From positions 496,001 to 560,000 of the forward strand of contig NZ_VJYI01000006.1 in NCBI RefSeq assembly GCF_008065375.1: a stretch of DNA of 64,000 nucleotides, given 5' to 3'. This document shows positions 24,240 through 32,113 of this stretch, piece by piece. Source of the DNA: Nonomuraea sp. SYSU D8015. Lineage in GTDB: Bacteria > Actinomycetota > Actinomycetes > Streptosporangiales > Streptosporangiaceae. How positions within the stretch are numbered: the first letter of the stretch is position 1; each line of letters starts with the position of its first letter. Under the pieces are notes generated by a model. It saw only the letters and a list, made by a program, of their open reading frames with translations, was not told the origin of the DNA and made no database searches. The position numbers were made by a program, and so were the translations under genes.

Positions 24240-25901
24240 TCACACAGTGATCGCTCCGTCGGAGGCGGAGCCGACCGTGGCGACGTACTTGGCCAGCACA
24301 CCCCGCTCGACCGGCCGCTCGGGCAGCCGCCAGGCGGCGCGTCGCTCCGCCAGCTCCGCCTCGGGCACCAGCAGGTCGAGCGTTCCGGCCGCACTGTCGA
24401 TCACCACCGGGTCGCCGTCCCGGACCAGCGCGATCGGCCCGCCGCGGTACGCCTCCGGCGTCACGTGACCGATGACCAGTCCGTGCGAGACGCCGCTGAA
24501 CCGGCCGTCGGTGACCAGCGCCACGGAGGAGCCGAGGCCCCGGCCGACGAGCGGGCCGGTGATCGAGAGCATCTCGCGCATGCCGGGACCGCCCGCCGGG
24601 CCCTCGTACCGGACGACGATCACGTCCCCGGCCAGGATCCGGCCCTCCTGGATGGCGGTGTAGCACTCGTCCTCCGAGTCGAACACCCTGGCCGGGCCCT
24701 CGAACCGGAAGTCGTCCTTGCCGCCCAGCTTGAGCACGCAACCGCCGGGCGCGAGCGAGCCGCGCAGGATGGCCAGGGCGCCACGCGGCTTGAACGGCCG
24801 CTTCACGCTCGCCACGACCTCCTGCCCCGGCGCCTCGCGGGCGTCCGCGGCGACGTCGGCGAGCGTGCGGCCGTCCACCAGCGTGACGTTCTCACGCAGC
24901 AGCCCGGCCTCCAGCAGCCGCCGCACCACCAGCGAGGTCCCTCCGGCCCGCCACAGGTCGGCGGCCGTGTGGTCGCCGCCGCTCGGCTTGAGCCCCGTGA
25001 TGATCGGGACCTCGCGGCACACCGCGCCGATCTCGTCGATCTCCAGCGGCAGCCCGGCCTCGCGCGCTATGGCGAGCAGGTGCAGCACGGCGTTGGTGGA
25101 GCCGCCCATGGCCGCGACCGAGACGATCGCGTTGTGCAGGGCGTCCGCGGTCAGCACCCGCGAGGGGCGGGCGTCGCGGGCCAGGGCCGCCATGGCGATC
25201 TCGCCGACCCGCCGGGCGGCGGCGTTCTTCTCCTCGGCCACCGCCGGGATGTCGCCGACCCCGAACGGCGCCAGGCCCAGGAAGTCGGCGACGCTGCCCA
25301 TGGTGTTGGCGGTGTATTGAGCGGCGCAGGTGCCGGCGCCGGGGCAGGCGTGCCTGGCCAGGTCGTCCAGCTCGGACTGGTCCAGGCGGCCGACCGCCCG
25401 CTCGCCGAGCGCCTCCCACATGTCCTGGATCGTCACGTCCCGCCCGCGCCATCGGCCCGGCATCATGCTGCCGCTGTAGAGGACCACGGACGGCACGTCC
25501 AGCCGGGCCAGCGCCATGATCGCCGCGGGCACCGTCTTGTCGCAGCCGACGATCGCCACCAGCGCGTCGAAGCCGTGCGCGCGGCCCATCAGCTCGATCG
25601 AGTCGGCGATGACCTCGCGGCTGATCAGCGAGGCACGCATGCCCGGCGTGTGCATGGTGAGGTTGTCGGAGACCGCGATCGTGTTGAACTCCATCGGCAT
25701 GCCGCCTGCCGCCCGCACCCCCTCGGCCACGTGAGCGGCCAGCTCGCGGTGGGTGAGGTTGCACGGCATCGTGCCGGTCCAGGTGGAGGCGATGCCGACC
25801 ACGGGGCGGCGCATCTCCTCCTCCGACATCCCCATGGCGTAGAGGTGTGAGCGGGCGGGCGCGCGGTCCGGATCGTCGGCGATGTGCATTCTGGTGGTCA
25901 C
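24240..25901 (-). CDS. ilvD: Dihydroxy-acid dehydratase
   Basis: About 553 aa from GTG 25901 (an in-frame ATG four codons later is also possible). Dehydrates dihydroxy-acids in branched-chain amino acid synthesis, or sugar acids in some paralogues, using an Fe-S cluster. Cluster ligands are Cys47 (TMPCN), Cys120 (VGCDKT) and Cys192 (PGAGTCAAQYTANTMG). The C-terminal signature LVTDGRFSGVSHGLVIGHV carries the catalytic Ser loop. The gene starts 14 bp after the stop of the saccharopine dehydrogenase-like gene, so both form an operon opposite a TetR gene. That setting is not the usual ilvBNC context and hints at a catabolic or secondary role. Confidence 0.93.
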   Translation of the reverse strand: MTTRMHIADDPDRAPARSHLYAMGMSEEEMRRPVVGIASTWTGTMPCNLTHRELAAHVAEGVRAAGGMPMEFNTIAVSDNLTMHTPGMRASLISREVIADSIELMGRAHGFDALVAIVGCDKTVPAAIMALARLDVPSVVLYSGSMMPGRWRGRDVTIQDMWEALGERAVGRLDQSELDDLARHACPGAGTCAAQYTANTMGSVADFLGLAPFGVGDIPAVAEEKNAAARRVGEIAMAALARDARPSRVLTADALHNAIVSVAAMGGSTNAVLHLLAIAREAGLPLEIDEIGAVCREVPIITGLKPSGGDHTAADLWRAGGTSLVVRRLLEAGLLRENVTLVDGRTLADVAADAREAPGQEVVASVKRPFKPRGALAILRGSLAPGGCVLKLGGKDDFRFEGPARVFDSEDECYTAIQEGRILAGDVIVVRYEGPAGGPGMREMLSITGPLVGRGLGSSVALVTDGRFSGVSHGLVIGHVTPEAYRGGPIALVRDGDPVVIDSAAGTLDLLVPEAELAERRAAWRLPERPVERGVLAKYVATVGSASDGAITV

Positions 25902-25915
25902 ATATCCATGATTCC

Positions 25916-27136
25916 TCACTGCTCCCTTATGCCCCACGGTGAGCCGTACTCCACAAGAAGGTCCAGGAACGGCCGTGGTTCGAACGCCTCGGGCCCCAGC
26001 ACGCCGGTGCCCTTCCAGACGCCCTCCGCCAGCAGCTCAAGCGCGACCACCGGGTTGACGGCGGTCTGCCAGACGACGGCCTGGGAGCCGTACTCGCGCA
26101 TGGACCACTGGTTGTCCACGACGTGGTAGAGATACACCTCGCGCGGCCGGCCGTCCTTGACGCCCTTCACCCACGTGCCGGCGCAGGTCTTGCCGTGCAT
26201 GCGGTCGCCGAGCTCGGCCGGGTCGGGCAGCACGGCCGCGACCACGTCCCGCGGCGCCACCCTCGCGGTGCCGCGATCGGTCCGCACCGGGACCGGCTCG
26301 GTGCTGTCCACGCCCAACGCGTGCAGGGTCTTGAGGGTGCCGATGAAGTCCTCGCCGAGGCCGTACTTGAAGGTCACCCGCCGCGCCGGGATCCACCGGG
26401 GGACGAGCAGCACCTCCTCGTGCTCGACGTTCACGCACTCGACCGGGCCGATGCCCTCGGGGAAGTCGAAGACCTCCGGCTCGCTGAACGGCTCCGTCGT
26501 GTACCAGCCGCGGTCCTTGTCGTAGATGACCGGCGGGTTGAGGCACTCCTCGATCGTGGTCCAGATGGAGAACGACGGGGCGAACTCGTAGCCCTCGACC
26601 GTGAGGTTCGCGCCGTCCCTGATGCCGATCTCCTCGATCTCGTCGAAGAGCTCGTCGGCGGCGTACCGGGCGAACACGTCGGCGAGCCCGGGCTCCACGC
26701 CCATGCCGACCAGCGCCAGCCTGCCTTTCGCCGTCCATTCCTCTTCCCGGGCGAACTGCTCGTCGCCCAGCTTGACGCCGACCTCCTCGTACGGGCGCTC
26801 GGGGTGCGGCTTCGACATCGACATCGCCATGTCGAGATAGTCGGCTCCGCCCGCGAGCGCCGCCTCGAACAGCGGCAGCACGAAACGCGGGTCGGTGGCG
26901 TTGAGCAGAACGTCGCACCCGTGCTCGGCGAGCAGCGCGGTGACGGCGGCCGAGTCGGCGGCGTCGATCCTGGCCGGGGTGAACCTGCCGGCGCGCTCGC
27001 CCAGCGCGGCGACGGCCGCCTTCGCGCGGGGGAGGTCGTAGTCGGCGACGACCATGTGGTCGAAGAAGGGGCGACGGGCGGCTATCCGGGTGATGGCGGT
27101 GCCCACGCCGCCGGCTCCCACGAGAAGGATACGCAT
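25916..27136 (-). CDS. Saccharopine dehydrogenase-family NAD(P) oxidoreductase
   Basis: 406 aa. The N-terminal Rossmann motif MRILLVGAGGVGTAITRIAA is followed by a partner-binding loop DYDLPRAK and LLNATDPRFVLPLFEAALA. The rest fits the saccharopine dehydrogenase C-terminal domain (GMGVEPGLADVFARYAADEL, FKYGLGEDFIGTLKTLHALG). Relatives make or split secondary amines between amino acids and 2-oxoacids (saccharopine, carboxynorspermidine, opines). It is first in an operon with ilvD and divergent from a TetR regulator across about 100 bp, which very likely controls it. Confidence 0.85.
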   Translation of the reverse strand: MRILLVGAGGVGTAITRIAARRPFFDHMVVADYDLPRAKAAVAALGERAGRFTPARIDAADSAAVTALLAEHGCDVLLNATDPRFVLPLFEAALAGGADYLDMAMSMSKPHPERPYEEVGVKLGDEQFAREEEWTAKGRLALVGMGVEPGLADVFARYAADELFDEIEEIGIRDGANLTVEGYEFAPSFSIWTTIEECLNPPVIYDKDRGWYTTEPFSEPEVFDFPEGIGPVECVNVEHEEVLLVPRWIPARRVTFKYGLGEDFIGTLKTLHALGVDSTEPVPVRTDRGTARVAPRDVVAAVLPDPAELGDRMHGKTCAGTWVKGVKDGRPREVYLYHVVDNQWSMREYGSQAVVWQTAVNPVVALELLAEGVWKGTGVLGPEAFEPRPFLDLLVEYGSPWGIREQ

Positions 27137-27202
27137 GACGATAAATCCCCTTATAGATGCTTTTGGGGGGCGGTGTCGTCAATCCAACTCGACTACGCTC
27201 AT

Positions 27203-27219
27203 CAACGTCAATGGCGTTG
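27203..27219. promoter_or_regulatory. Near-palindromic operator candidate in the TetR divergon
   Basis: CAACGTCAATGGCGTTG has outer arms CAACG/CGTTG and inner CA/TG pairs with a single mismatched pair. It lies 20 bp before the GTG of the TetR gene and 67 bp before the divergent saccharopine dehydrogenase-like gene, where an autoregulating repressor would bind. Confidence 0.5.
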
Positions 27220-27238
27220 GCATAAGGAGGGATCCGGC

Positions 27239-27949
27239 GTGGCCAAGCGGGTGGTTCCGGAGGCGGCGCGCAGGCGGCGGCGTCCCACCAAACAGGGGCA
27301 GGTCCTCACGCATCAGCTCATCGTGGAGACCGCGCTGCGGATGCTGCGCGAGCACGGCGCGGCCGGCCTGACCGCCCGCCGGCTCGGGCTGGCGCTGGGC
27401 GCCGACGCCAGCACCGTGTACCGCTACTTCCGCGGCATGGACGACCTGATCCTGGCCATCGCGGACGAGCTGTTCGGGCAGGCGATCGCCGGCTGGTCCT
27501 CCGGCGGCGACTGGCGGGCCGACCTGCGTGAGCTCGGGCTGCGCATTCACAACGCGTACCTGGCGCACCCGCAGGCCGCCGTGCTGACCGCCAGCCGGGT
27601 GACCGGGCGTCCCAACGAGGTGGCCACCGACGAGATCATCCTCGGCGTCCTGCGCGGGGCCGGCTTCCCGGACGGCGAGGCGGTGCGGATCTACCACGCG
27701 TTCATCGACCAGGCGCTGGCCTTCGCCATCCTGGACGCCGCCACGCTGGCGCTGCCCCCGGCCGCGCGGGAGGCCGACGAGGAGGTGTGGCGGAACACGT
27801 ACGCACGCCTGCCCGCCGCCACTCACCCGAACATCGCCGCCACGGCGCCGCTGCTGGTCGCCCGCATGAACGACAGCGCCTACCCGACGGCCCTCGACAT
27901 GCTCCTGTCCAGCGCCGCCGCCTCCCGCGACCCAGGCCGTCCGGCGTAG
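27239..27949 (+). CDS. TetR-family transcriptional regulator
   Basis: 236 aa from GTG 27239 with AAGGAGG at ideal spacing. After a basic N-terminal tail (ARRRRRPTKQGQ), residues 25-70 form the helix-turn-helix LIVETALRMLREHGAAGLTARRLG with YRYFRGMDDLILAIADEL. The ligand-binding half is of the TetR_C (tetracyclin repressor-like) type with many Ala-rich helices. It is divergent from the saccharopine dehydrogenase-ilvD operon, its likely target. Confidence 0.92.
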   Translation: MAKRVVPEAARRRRRPTKQGQVLTHQLIVETALRMLREHGAAGLTARRLGLALGADASTVYRYFRGMDDLILAIADELFGQAIAGWSSGGDWRADLRELGLRIHNAYLAHPQAAVLTASRVTGRPNEVATDEIILGVLRGAGFPDGEAVRIYHAFIDQALAFAILDAATLALPPAAREADEEVWRNTYARLPAATHPNIAATAPLLVARMNDSAYPTALDMLLSSAAASRDPGRPA

Positions 27950-28004
27950 CCGTCTCAGGGTGGCAAGCAGGAGCGCCAGGGCGGCCATGGCCTATTTAGT
28001 GGTG

Positions 28005-28892
28005 TCAGCTGAGAAGACGAGGGGCGAGCTCCTCGAGCTGGTCGACCGCGGCGGCCAGATCGTCCGTCAAAGGGTGGAGCAGGACGTGGTCGGCGCCCGC
28101 GGCCAGATGCCGCTCCAGCCGGGTGGCGACCGCGTCCCGGTCTCCCCAGGCCAGGACGGCGTCGACGAGGCGGTCGCTGCGCTCGCCCGCGAGGTCGGCG
28201 TCCCCGTAGCCGAGCCTGCGGTAGTTGGCGGTGTAGGGGTTGTGGGTGTTGCCGCCGCCGCGGCCGAACAGCGCGCGCATCCGCCCCCGTGCCCGGACCG
28301 GGTCGGTGTCGAGGACGAGGGCCTGGTGCGGGATGAGCAGAGCGTCGGGGCCGAGAGCCCCGCGGGCGGCCTCGGTGTGCTCGACCGGTTGCAGGAACGG
28401 ATGCGCGCCATCGGTCCGTTCGGCTGCCAACGCGTGGGCCTTCGGTCCCAGGGCCGCGAGGACGCGCGGGTAGCGGGCGTCGGGCAGGATGCGGGCGGCG
28501 GCCTCGTCCATGGCGTCCAGGTAGGCGCGCGTCGCGCTCAGCGGTCGCTCCCCGCGAGGCCCGCCGAGGCCGAGAAGCAGCCGCCCCGGGTGAGCCTCTG
28601 TGAGGGTGGCGGCCCCGGTGTGCATCGCCATCGGGTCGCGCATCGTGATGTTGGCGATGCCGGCGCCCGCGACGAGCGTGGTGGTGGCACTCAGGACGAC
28701 GGCGAGCTGGGTGAAGATCTCACGTCCGCCGATCGGCGAGGACGCCGGGGGCTCACCGGTCCACAGCGAGCCGTACCCGAGCTGCTCGATGCGCGCGAAC
28801 TGATCGCGCTGCCGTGCCACCGGCGTGGTCAGCAGCGTCATCGGCGGGACCCACACGCCGAACCGGCCGAGCCGATCTGCCGGGGTCGTCAT
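28005..28892 (-). CDS. LLM-class F420/flavin-dependent oxidoreductase
   Basis: 295 aa. TIM-barrel luciferase-like monooxygenase family: FGVWVPPMTLLTTPVARQRD, IEQLGYGSLWTGE, TTLVAGAGIANITMRDPMAM, EAHPGRLLLGLGGPRG. The TIGR03620-like small members of this class in actinobacteria mostly use coenzyme F420. The start is ATG at 28892, eight bases after the AGGGAGG inside the inverted repeat 28896-28946. It is divergent from a TetR regulator that probably represses it. The substrate is unknown. Confidence 0.88.
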   Translation of the reverse strand: MTTPADRLGRFGVWVPPMTLLTTPVARQRDQFARIEQLGYGSLWTGEPPASSPIGGREIFTQLAVVLSATTTLVAGAGIANITMRDPMAMHTGAATLTEAHPGRLLLGLGGPRGERPLSATRAYLDAMDEAAARILPDARYPRVLAALGPKAHALAAERTDGAHPFLQPVEHTEAARGALGPDALLIPHQALVLDTDPVRARGRMRALFGRGGGNTHNPYTANYRRLGYGDADLAGERSDRLVDAVLAWGDRDAVATRLERHLAAGADHVLLHPLTDDLAAAVDQLEELAPRLLS

Positions 28893-28895
28893 AAT

Positions 28896-28946
28896 CGGAG
28901 CCTCCCTCCGGTTATTGGGAGCACTAATATACGGAGGGAGGCTCCG
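28896..28946. promoter_or_regulatory. Perfect 15-bp inverted repeat shared by LLM and TetR genes
   Basis: CGGAGCCTCCCTCCG (28896-28910) and CGGAGGGAGGCTCCG (28932-28946) are exact reverse complements, 21 bp apart. Each arm carries a GGAGGGAGG-type ribosome-binding site for the gene next to it. The spacer holds TAATAT (28925-28930) and, in reverse, TAATAAC, both possible -10 elements. The repeat therefore covers both promoters and both translation starts. Confidence 0.75.
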
Positions 28947-28950
28947 GTTT

Positions 28951-29550
28951 GTGAACCCCGAGGAGGAACAGGTGGCCGACAGCAGGGCCCCACGTGCCAT
29001 GCGGGCGGACGCACGACGCAACCGTGACCGGCTGCTGGCGGAGGCACGTGCCGCTTTCCTCGACCATGGCACCGACGCCTCACTGGAGGACATCGCCGCC
29101 CGTGCCGGGGTCGGGGTCGGCACGCTGTACCGGCATTTCCCCACCCGCGAGGCGCTCCTGGAGGCACTGCTGCGCGAGCGGTTCGACGCCCTCACCACCA
29201 AGGCGCGACGCTTGGCCGGCCATTCCTCCGCCCGTGACGCGCTGATCGCGTGGACTCTTGACTTCGTGGAGACCACCACCACCTACCGCGGCCTGACCGC
29301 GGCGGTGATGGCGACATTGCGTGACCCGGCCTCGGCCCTGCACGCCTCTTGCGAGGCGATGCGCGGAGCGGGCACGGCCCTGCTGATCCGTGCGCAGGAA
29401 GCCGGGGACGTGCGTGCCGACGTCGCGCCGGTCGAGTTCCTCGCCCTGGTCGCGGGCGTCTCATGGGCGGGCGAGCAGATGGCGGGCGGTGGGCTCCGCG
29501 GCGACCGCCTCCTCCCGCTGCTCTTCGAGGGCCTGGAACGGCGAGACTAG
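28951..29550 (+). CDS. TetR-family transcriptional regulator
   Basis: 199 aa from GTG 28951, mirroring the LLM start on the other arm of the repeat. A second GTG at 28972 with GAGGAGGAA is equally possible and would remove seven residues. The helix-turn-helix is ADARRNRDRLLAEARAAFLD followed by SLEDIAARAGVGVGTLYRHF; this is the SbtR-like subgroup. The C-terminal ligand domain includes ALIAWTLDFVETTTTYRGL. It overlaps the convergent XRE gene by 4 bp. Confidence 0.92.
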   Translation: MNPEEEQVADSRAPRAMRADARRNRDRLLAEARAAFLDHGTDASLEDIAARAGVGVGTLYRHFPTREALLEALLRERFDALTTKARRLAGHSSARDALIAWTLDFVETTTTYRGLTAAVMATLRDPASALHASCEAMRGAGTALLIRAQEAGDVRADVAPVEFLALVAGVSWAGEQMAGGGLRGDRLLPLLFEGLERRD

Positions 29551-30344
29551 GCGCTGAGCCGCCTGAGGATCGCCGCCGTGGTCTCGTCGGCGGGCAGGAA
29601 CGCTTCGAGGCGCAGCTCGGACAGCGTGACGTCGAGGGCGGTCGCGAACGACGTCAGCGTGGTGATGAGGCGCAGCTCGCCTTCCGGCACCCGCAGCCGC
29701 AGCGGTACGGCGAAGCCCAGGTGCTCGGCCGGCGGATCGAGGTCGGGGAGGTAGCCGTCCAGCTCGGCCACGAACTCCTCCAGCGCCGCATCGGGGCTCC
29801 GCCGTGCCTGCCCGCGCAGGCTGGCAGTGATGTGGCGGCCCCACTCGGCCAGGTTCTCCACCCTGCGGGCCATCCCCTGGGGATGCAGGGCCAGGCGCAG
29901 CACGTTGATCGGAGGCTCCAGCAGCGCGGGCGCGGCGCCCTCGCAGAGCACGCCGAACGCCGGATTGGCGGCCACCAGCTCGCCGTACGGCCGCACGACG
30001 ACCGCGGGATACGGCATGTGCCCGGCGAGAATGCTTTCCAGCGCTTCCCGTACCGGGCCCAGCTCGGGGGCGTCGAGACGCGACTCGGCGTAGATCGGCG
30101 CGTAGCCGGCGGCGAGCAGGAGGTCGTTCCGCTCCCGCAGCGACAGGCCGAGGGACTCGGCGAGCCGCACCACCATGGCGCGTCCTGGTCGGGAGCGTCC
30201 CTGCTCGAGGAAGCTCAGGTGGCGCTGGGTCGTGTCGGCCTTGATCGCCAGATCGAGCTGGCTGAAGCGGCGACGCGTCCGCCAGCACCGCAGCTCACGA
30301 GCGAACTGATCAGGTTCCGCCGGCACCGTCATGTCCCCATTCAT
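29547..30344 (-). CDS. XRE-family regulator with MmyB-like ligand-binding domain
   Basis: About 265 aa. The N-terminal HTH_31 domain reads LRCWRTRRRFSQLDLAIKAD, then TTQRHLSFLEQGRSRPGRAM. The C-terminal half is the MmyB-type (PAS-like) ligand-binding domain with PYPAVVVRPYGELVAANPAF and LALHPQGMARRVENLAEWG. Family members are thought to sense fatty-acid-like ligands. ATG at 30344 or at 30332 are both possible starts. It is divergent from the SnoaL-like gene by about 75 bp, the usual set-up for a regulator and its target. Confidence 0.92.
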   Translation of the reverse strand: MNGDMTVPAEPDQFARELRCWRTRRRFSQLDLAIKADTTQRHLSFLEQGRSRPGRAMVVRLAESLGLSLRERNDLLLAAGYAPIYAESRLDAPELGPVREALESILAGHMPYPAVVVRPYGELVAANPAFGVLCEGAAPALLEPPINVLRLALHPQGMARRVENLAEWGRHITASLRGQARRSPDAALEEFVAELDGYLPDLDPPAEHLGFAVPLRLRVPEGELRLITTLTSFATALDVTLSELRLEAFLPADETTAAILRRLSA

Positions 30345-30418
30345 ACTGGACGTCCGCGGCGGCGCGATTCCCTTCAGGGAATCGCCGCGCCGCCCGGATC
30401 GGCCGCACACTGCTGCGC

Positions 30419-30853
30419 ATGAGCAACGCAGTTGATGTGAAGCACTTGGCCGACCGTTATGTCGCCCAGTGGAACGAGCCCCATCCGGCGGCGCGCAGCG
30501 CGCTCATCCGCGAGGTCTGGGCGCCCGACGGGATCCAGGTTCTGGTCGACCCGCCCGAGGCGATCCGGGACGCCGCCGCGGCGCTCGCGTTTCCCGTGCC
30601 ACCGCTGGAGGTCCGCGGCCACGACGCCTTGACCGCCAGGGTGACCCGGGCCTACGAGATGTTCGTCGCGCCGGGCGAGCACGTCTTCGAGGCCGCCGAA
30701 GAGCCGTTCCTCCTGCTGCCCGGCGTGCTCGGCATCCGGTGGTCGATGGTGTCGACCCGCACGGGCGAGCGCGTCGGCGGCGGCCTGGACATCCTGGCCC
30801 TGGACGAGGAGGGCCGGGTCCGTACCGACCACCAGTTCATCGGGACGGATTGA
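30419..30853 (+). CDS. SnoaL/NTF2-like protein
   Basis: 144 aa, an alpha+beta barrel of the nuclear-transport-factor-2 superfamily: KHLADRYVAQWNEPHPAARS, WAPDGIQVLVDPPEAI, VRGHDALTARVTRAYEMFV and the closing strand EEGRVRTDHQFIG. Members are small isomerases, hydrolases or stress proteins. Divergent from the MmyB-like regulator, which probably controls it. Its stop codon overlaps the start of a 26-aa frame (TGATG). Confidence 0.83.
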   Translation: MSNAVDVKHLADRYVAQWNEPHPAARSALIREVWAPDGIQVLVDPPEAIRDAAAALAFPVPPLEVRGHDALTARVTRAYEMFVAPGEHVFEAAEEPFLLLPGVLGIRWSMVSTRTGERVGGGLDILALDEEGRVRTDHQFIGTD

Positions 30854-30933
30854 TGCGTTTCGACAGCGCCGTGCCCCCGCCGTTCGAGGCGTTGTTCATC
30901 CCCGTGCTCATCCCCGTGTTCATCCCCGTCTGA
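30853..30933 (+). CDS. Possible translationally coupled 26-aa hydrophobic peptide
   Basis: ATG at 30853 overlaps the TGA of the SnoaL-like gene. The product MRFDSAVPPPFEALFIPVLI ends PVFIPV. The C-terminal half is encoded by three near-identical 12-bp units (TTCATCCCCGTG, CTCATCCCCGTG, TTCATCCCCGTC at 30895-30930). It has no ribosome-binding site of its own, so translation would depend on coupling. It may be spurious. Confidence 0.3.
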   Translation: MRFDSAVPPPFEALFIPVLIPVFIPV

Positions 30934-30950
30934 CCGGCGGCCACAGGCGC

Positions 30951-31958
30951 TCACAGACGGCGCTGAGCGATGCGTTTGCTGATTCCGGCCAGGGACTCGT
31001 CGGCCATGAGCGAGGGCAGACGGGGCGCGTCCTCGTCGATCTGACGCAGCACCGCGGGCTGGTCGCCCGAGAAACGCGTCCAGGCGCGCAGCACCTCGGG
31101 CATCGCCGCGACGGCCGCGTCCGACATGATCGCCTCTCGGGGCAGCCACGAGGTCAGGAACTGCGACACCCTGGCCGGGCTCCACCACAGCGGCCGATCC
31201 CCGATGAACTCGGCCAGCCTCTCGAACGCCTCCCGCGCCCCCGGCAGGTCGGGCAGCTCGTCGAAGCGCGACATGGTGTCGTCGCCGGGCGCCCGTACGA
31301 GACCCGGCACGCCGCGGGCGCGGGCGATGGCCAGTGGACGGACCTGGGGCAGTGTGTTGGCGACCGCCGTTCCCATGATCCGGTCGCCCAGCTCGAACGC
31401 GTCGAGGATGCGCCCCGCGACCACCCCGGGATCGGCCGGCCACAGCCCCAGGTCGTCGAGGAACTTCACCTCCTCGACCAGCGCGTCGACCGCCAGCCCG
31501 CCGTTCGGCTGGTCGATACCCACGACGAGGATGTGCGGCTCCTTGCCGTTCTCGTACCGGAAGGACAGGCTGGCGAGGGTCTGCTCGCCGTACGGGTCGG
31601 CCTTGCCGTACCACGCGCCCTCGCACCTGACCCGGCCCATCCGGCGCACCCACTCGGGCAGCGTGCCCACGAGCCCTTCCGCGGCCCGCGCGTACGCCGC
31701 CGCGGCCGCCGCTCCGTCCGCGTCATCAGCGGCGGTCTCCGGGCCGGCGCCGCCGGTGTTGACGGCGGCCAGAGCCACGAGGGTGAGCCGCGCTTCCGCC
31801 CCGCCGTCCTCCGCCAGCTCCCGCAGGAAGGGCTCCACCGCGTCCGGTGCGAGAGCGGCCGTGAGCCGCGCCGCCCATAGCTCCGTGCGTAGCGGGGAAT
31901 GCCACCTGAGCAGGTCTCGGGCCTGGGTGATGGCGGTGGAAAACGCTGATGTGCTCAC
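30951..31958 (-). CDS. Conserved-looking protein of unknown function
   Basis: 335 aa, soluble. GTG at 31958 is preceded by TACGGT at a distance typical of leaderless transcripts. The N-terminal third is helical and Ala-rich (TQARDLLRWHSPLRTELWAA). The centre contains GKEPHILVVGIDQPNGGLAVDALVEE, a core strand-helix block, and the C-terminal part is again helical with MPEVLRAWTRFSGDQPAVL. I recognise no named domain. It follows tex on the same strand after about 155 bp. Confidence 0.75.
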   Translation of the reverse strand: MSTSAFSTAITQARDLLRWHSPLRTELWAARLTAALAPDAVEPFLRELAEDGGAEARLTLVALAAVNTGGAGPETAADDADGAAAAAAYARAAEGLVGTLPEWVRRMGRVRCEGAWYGKADPYGEQTLASLSFRYENGKEPHILVVGIDQPNGGLAVDALVEEVKFLDDLGLWPADPGVVAGRILDAFELGDRIMGTAVANTLPQVRPLAIARARGVPGLVRAPGDDTMSRFDELPDLPGAREAFERLAEFIGDRPLWWSPARVSQFLTSWLPREAIMSDAAVAAMPEVLRAWTRFSGDQPAVLRQIDEDAPRLPSLMADESLAGISKRIAQRRL

Positions 31959-32113
31959 CGTTCGACCGTATCGCCCCGGCCCCGCCCGTACGACGCCGCC
32001 ACGTTCCGCCCGCAGCGGAGCCGGATGAATCCCTTCAGGATCAGGAGGTCCTTCGGGCGTCGGTGTCCACGCCGACGCCCGAAGCCGTCACCCACGGAAG
32101 GGCTCGCGACCGT

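Noticed and set aside
26123..27238. Long in-frame 5' extension of the TetR gene
   Set aside because: It is antisense to the saccharopine dehydrogenase gene; the GTG at 27239 has an ideal AAGGAGG.
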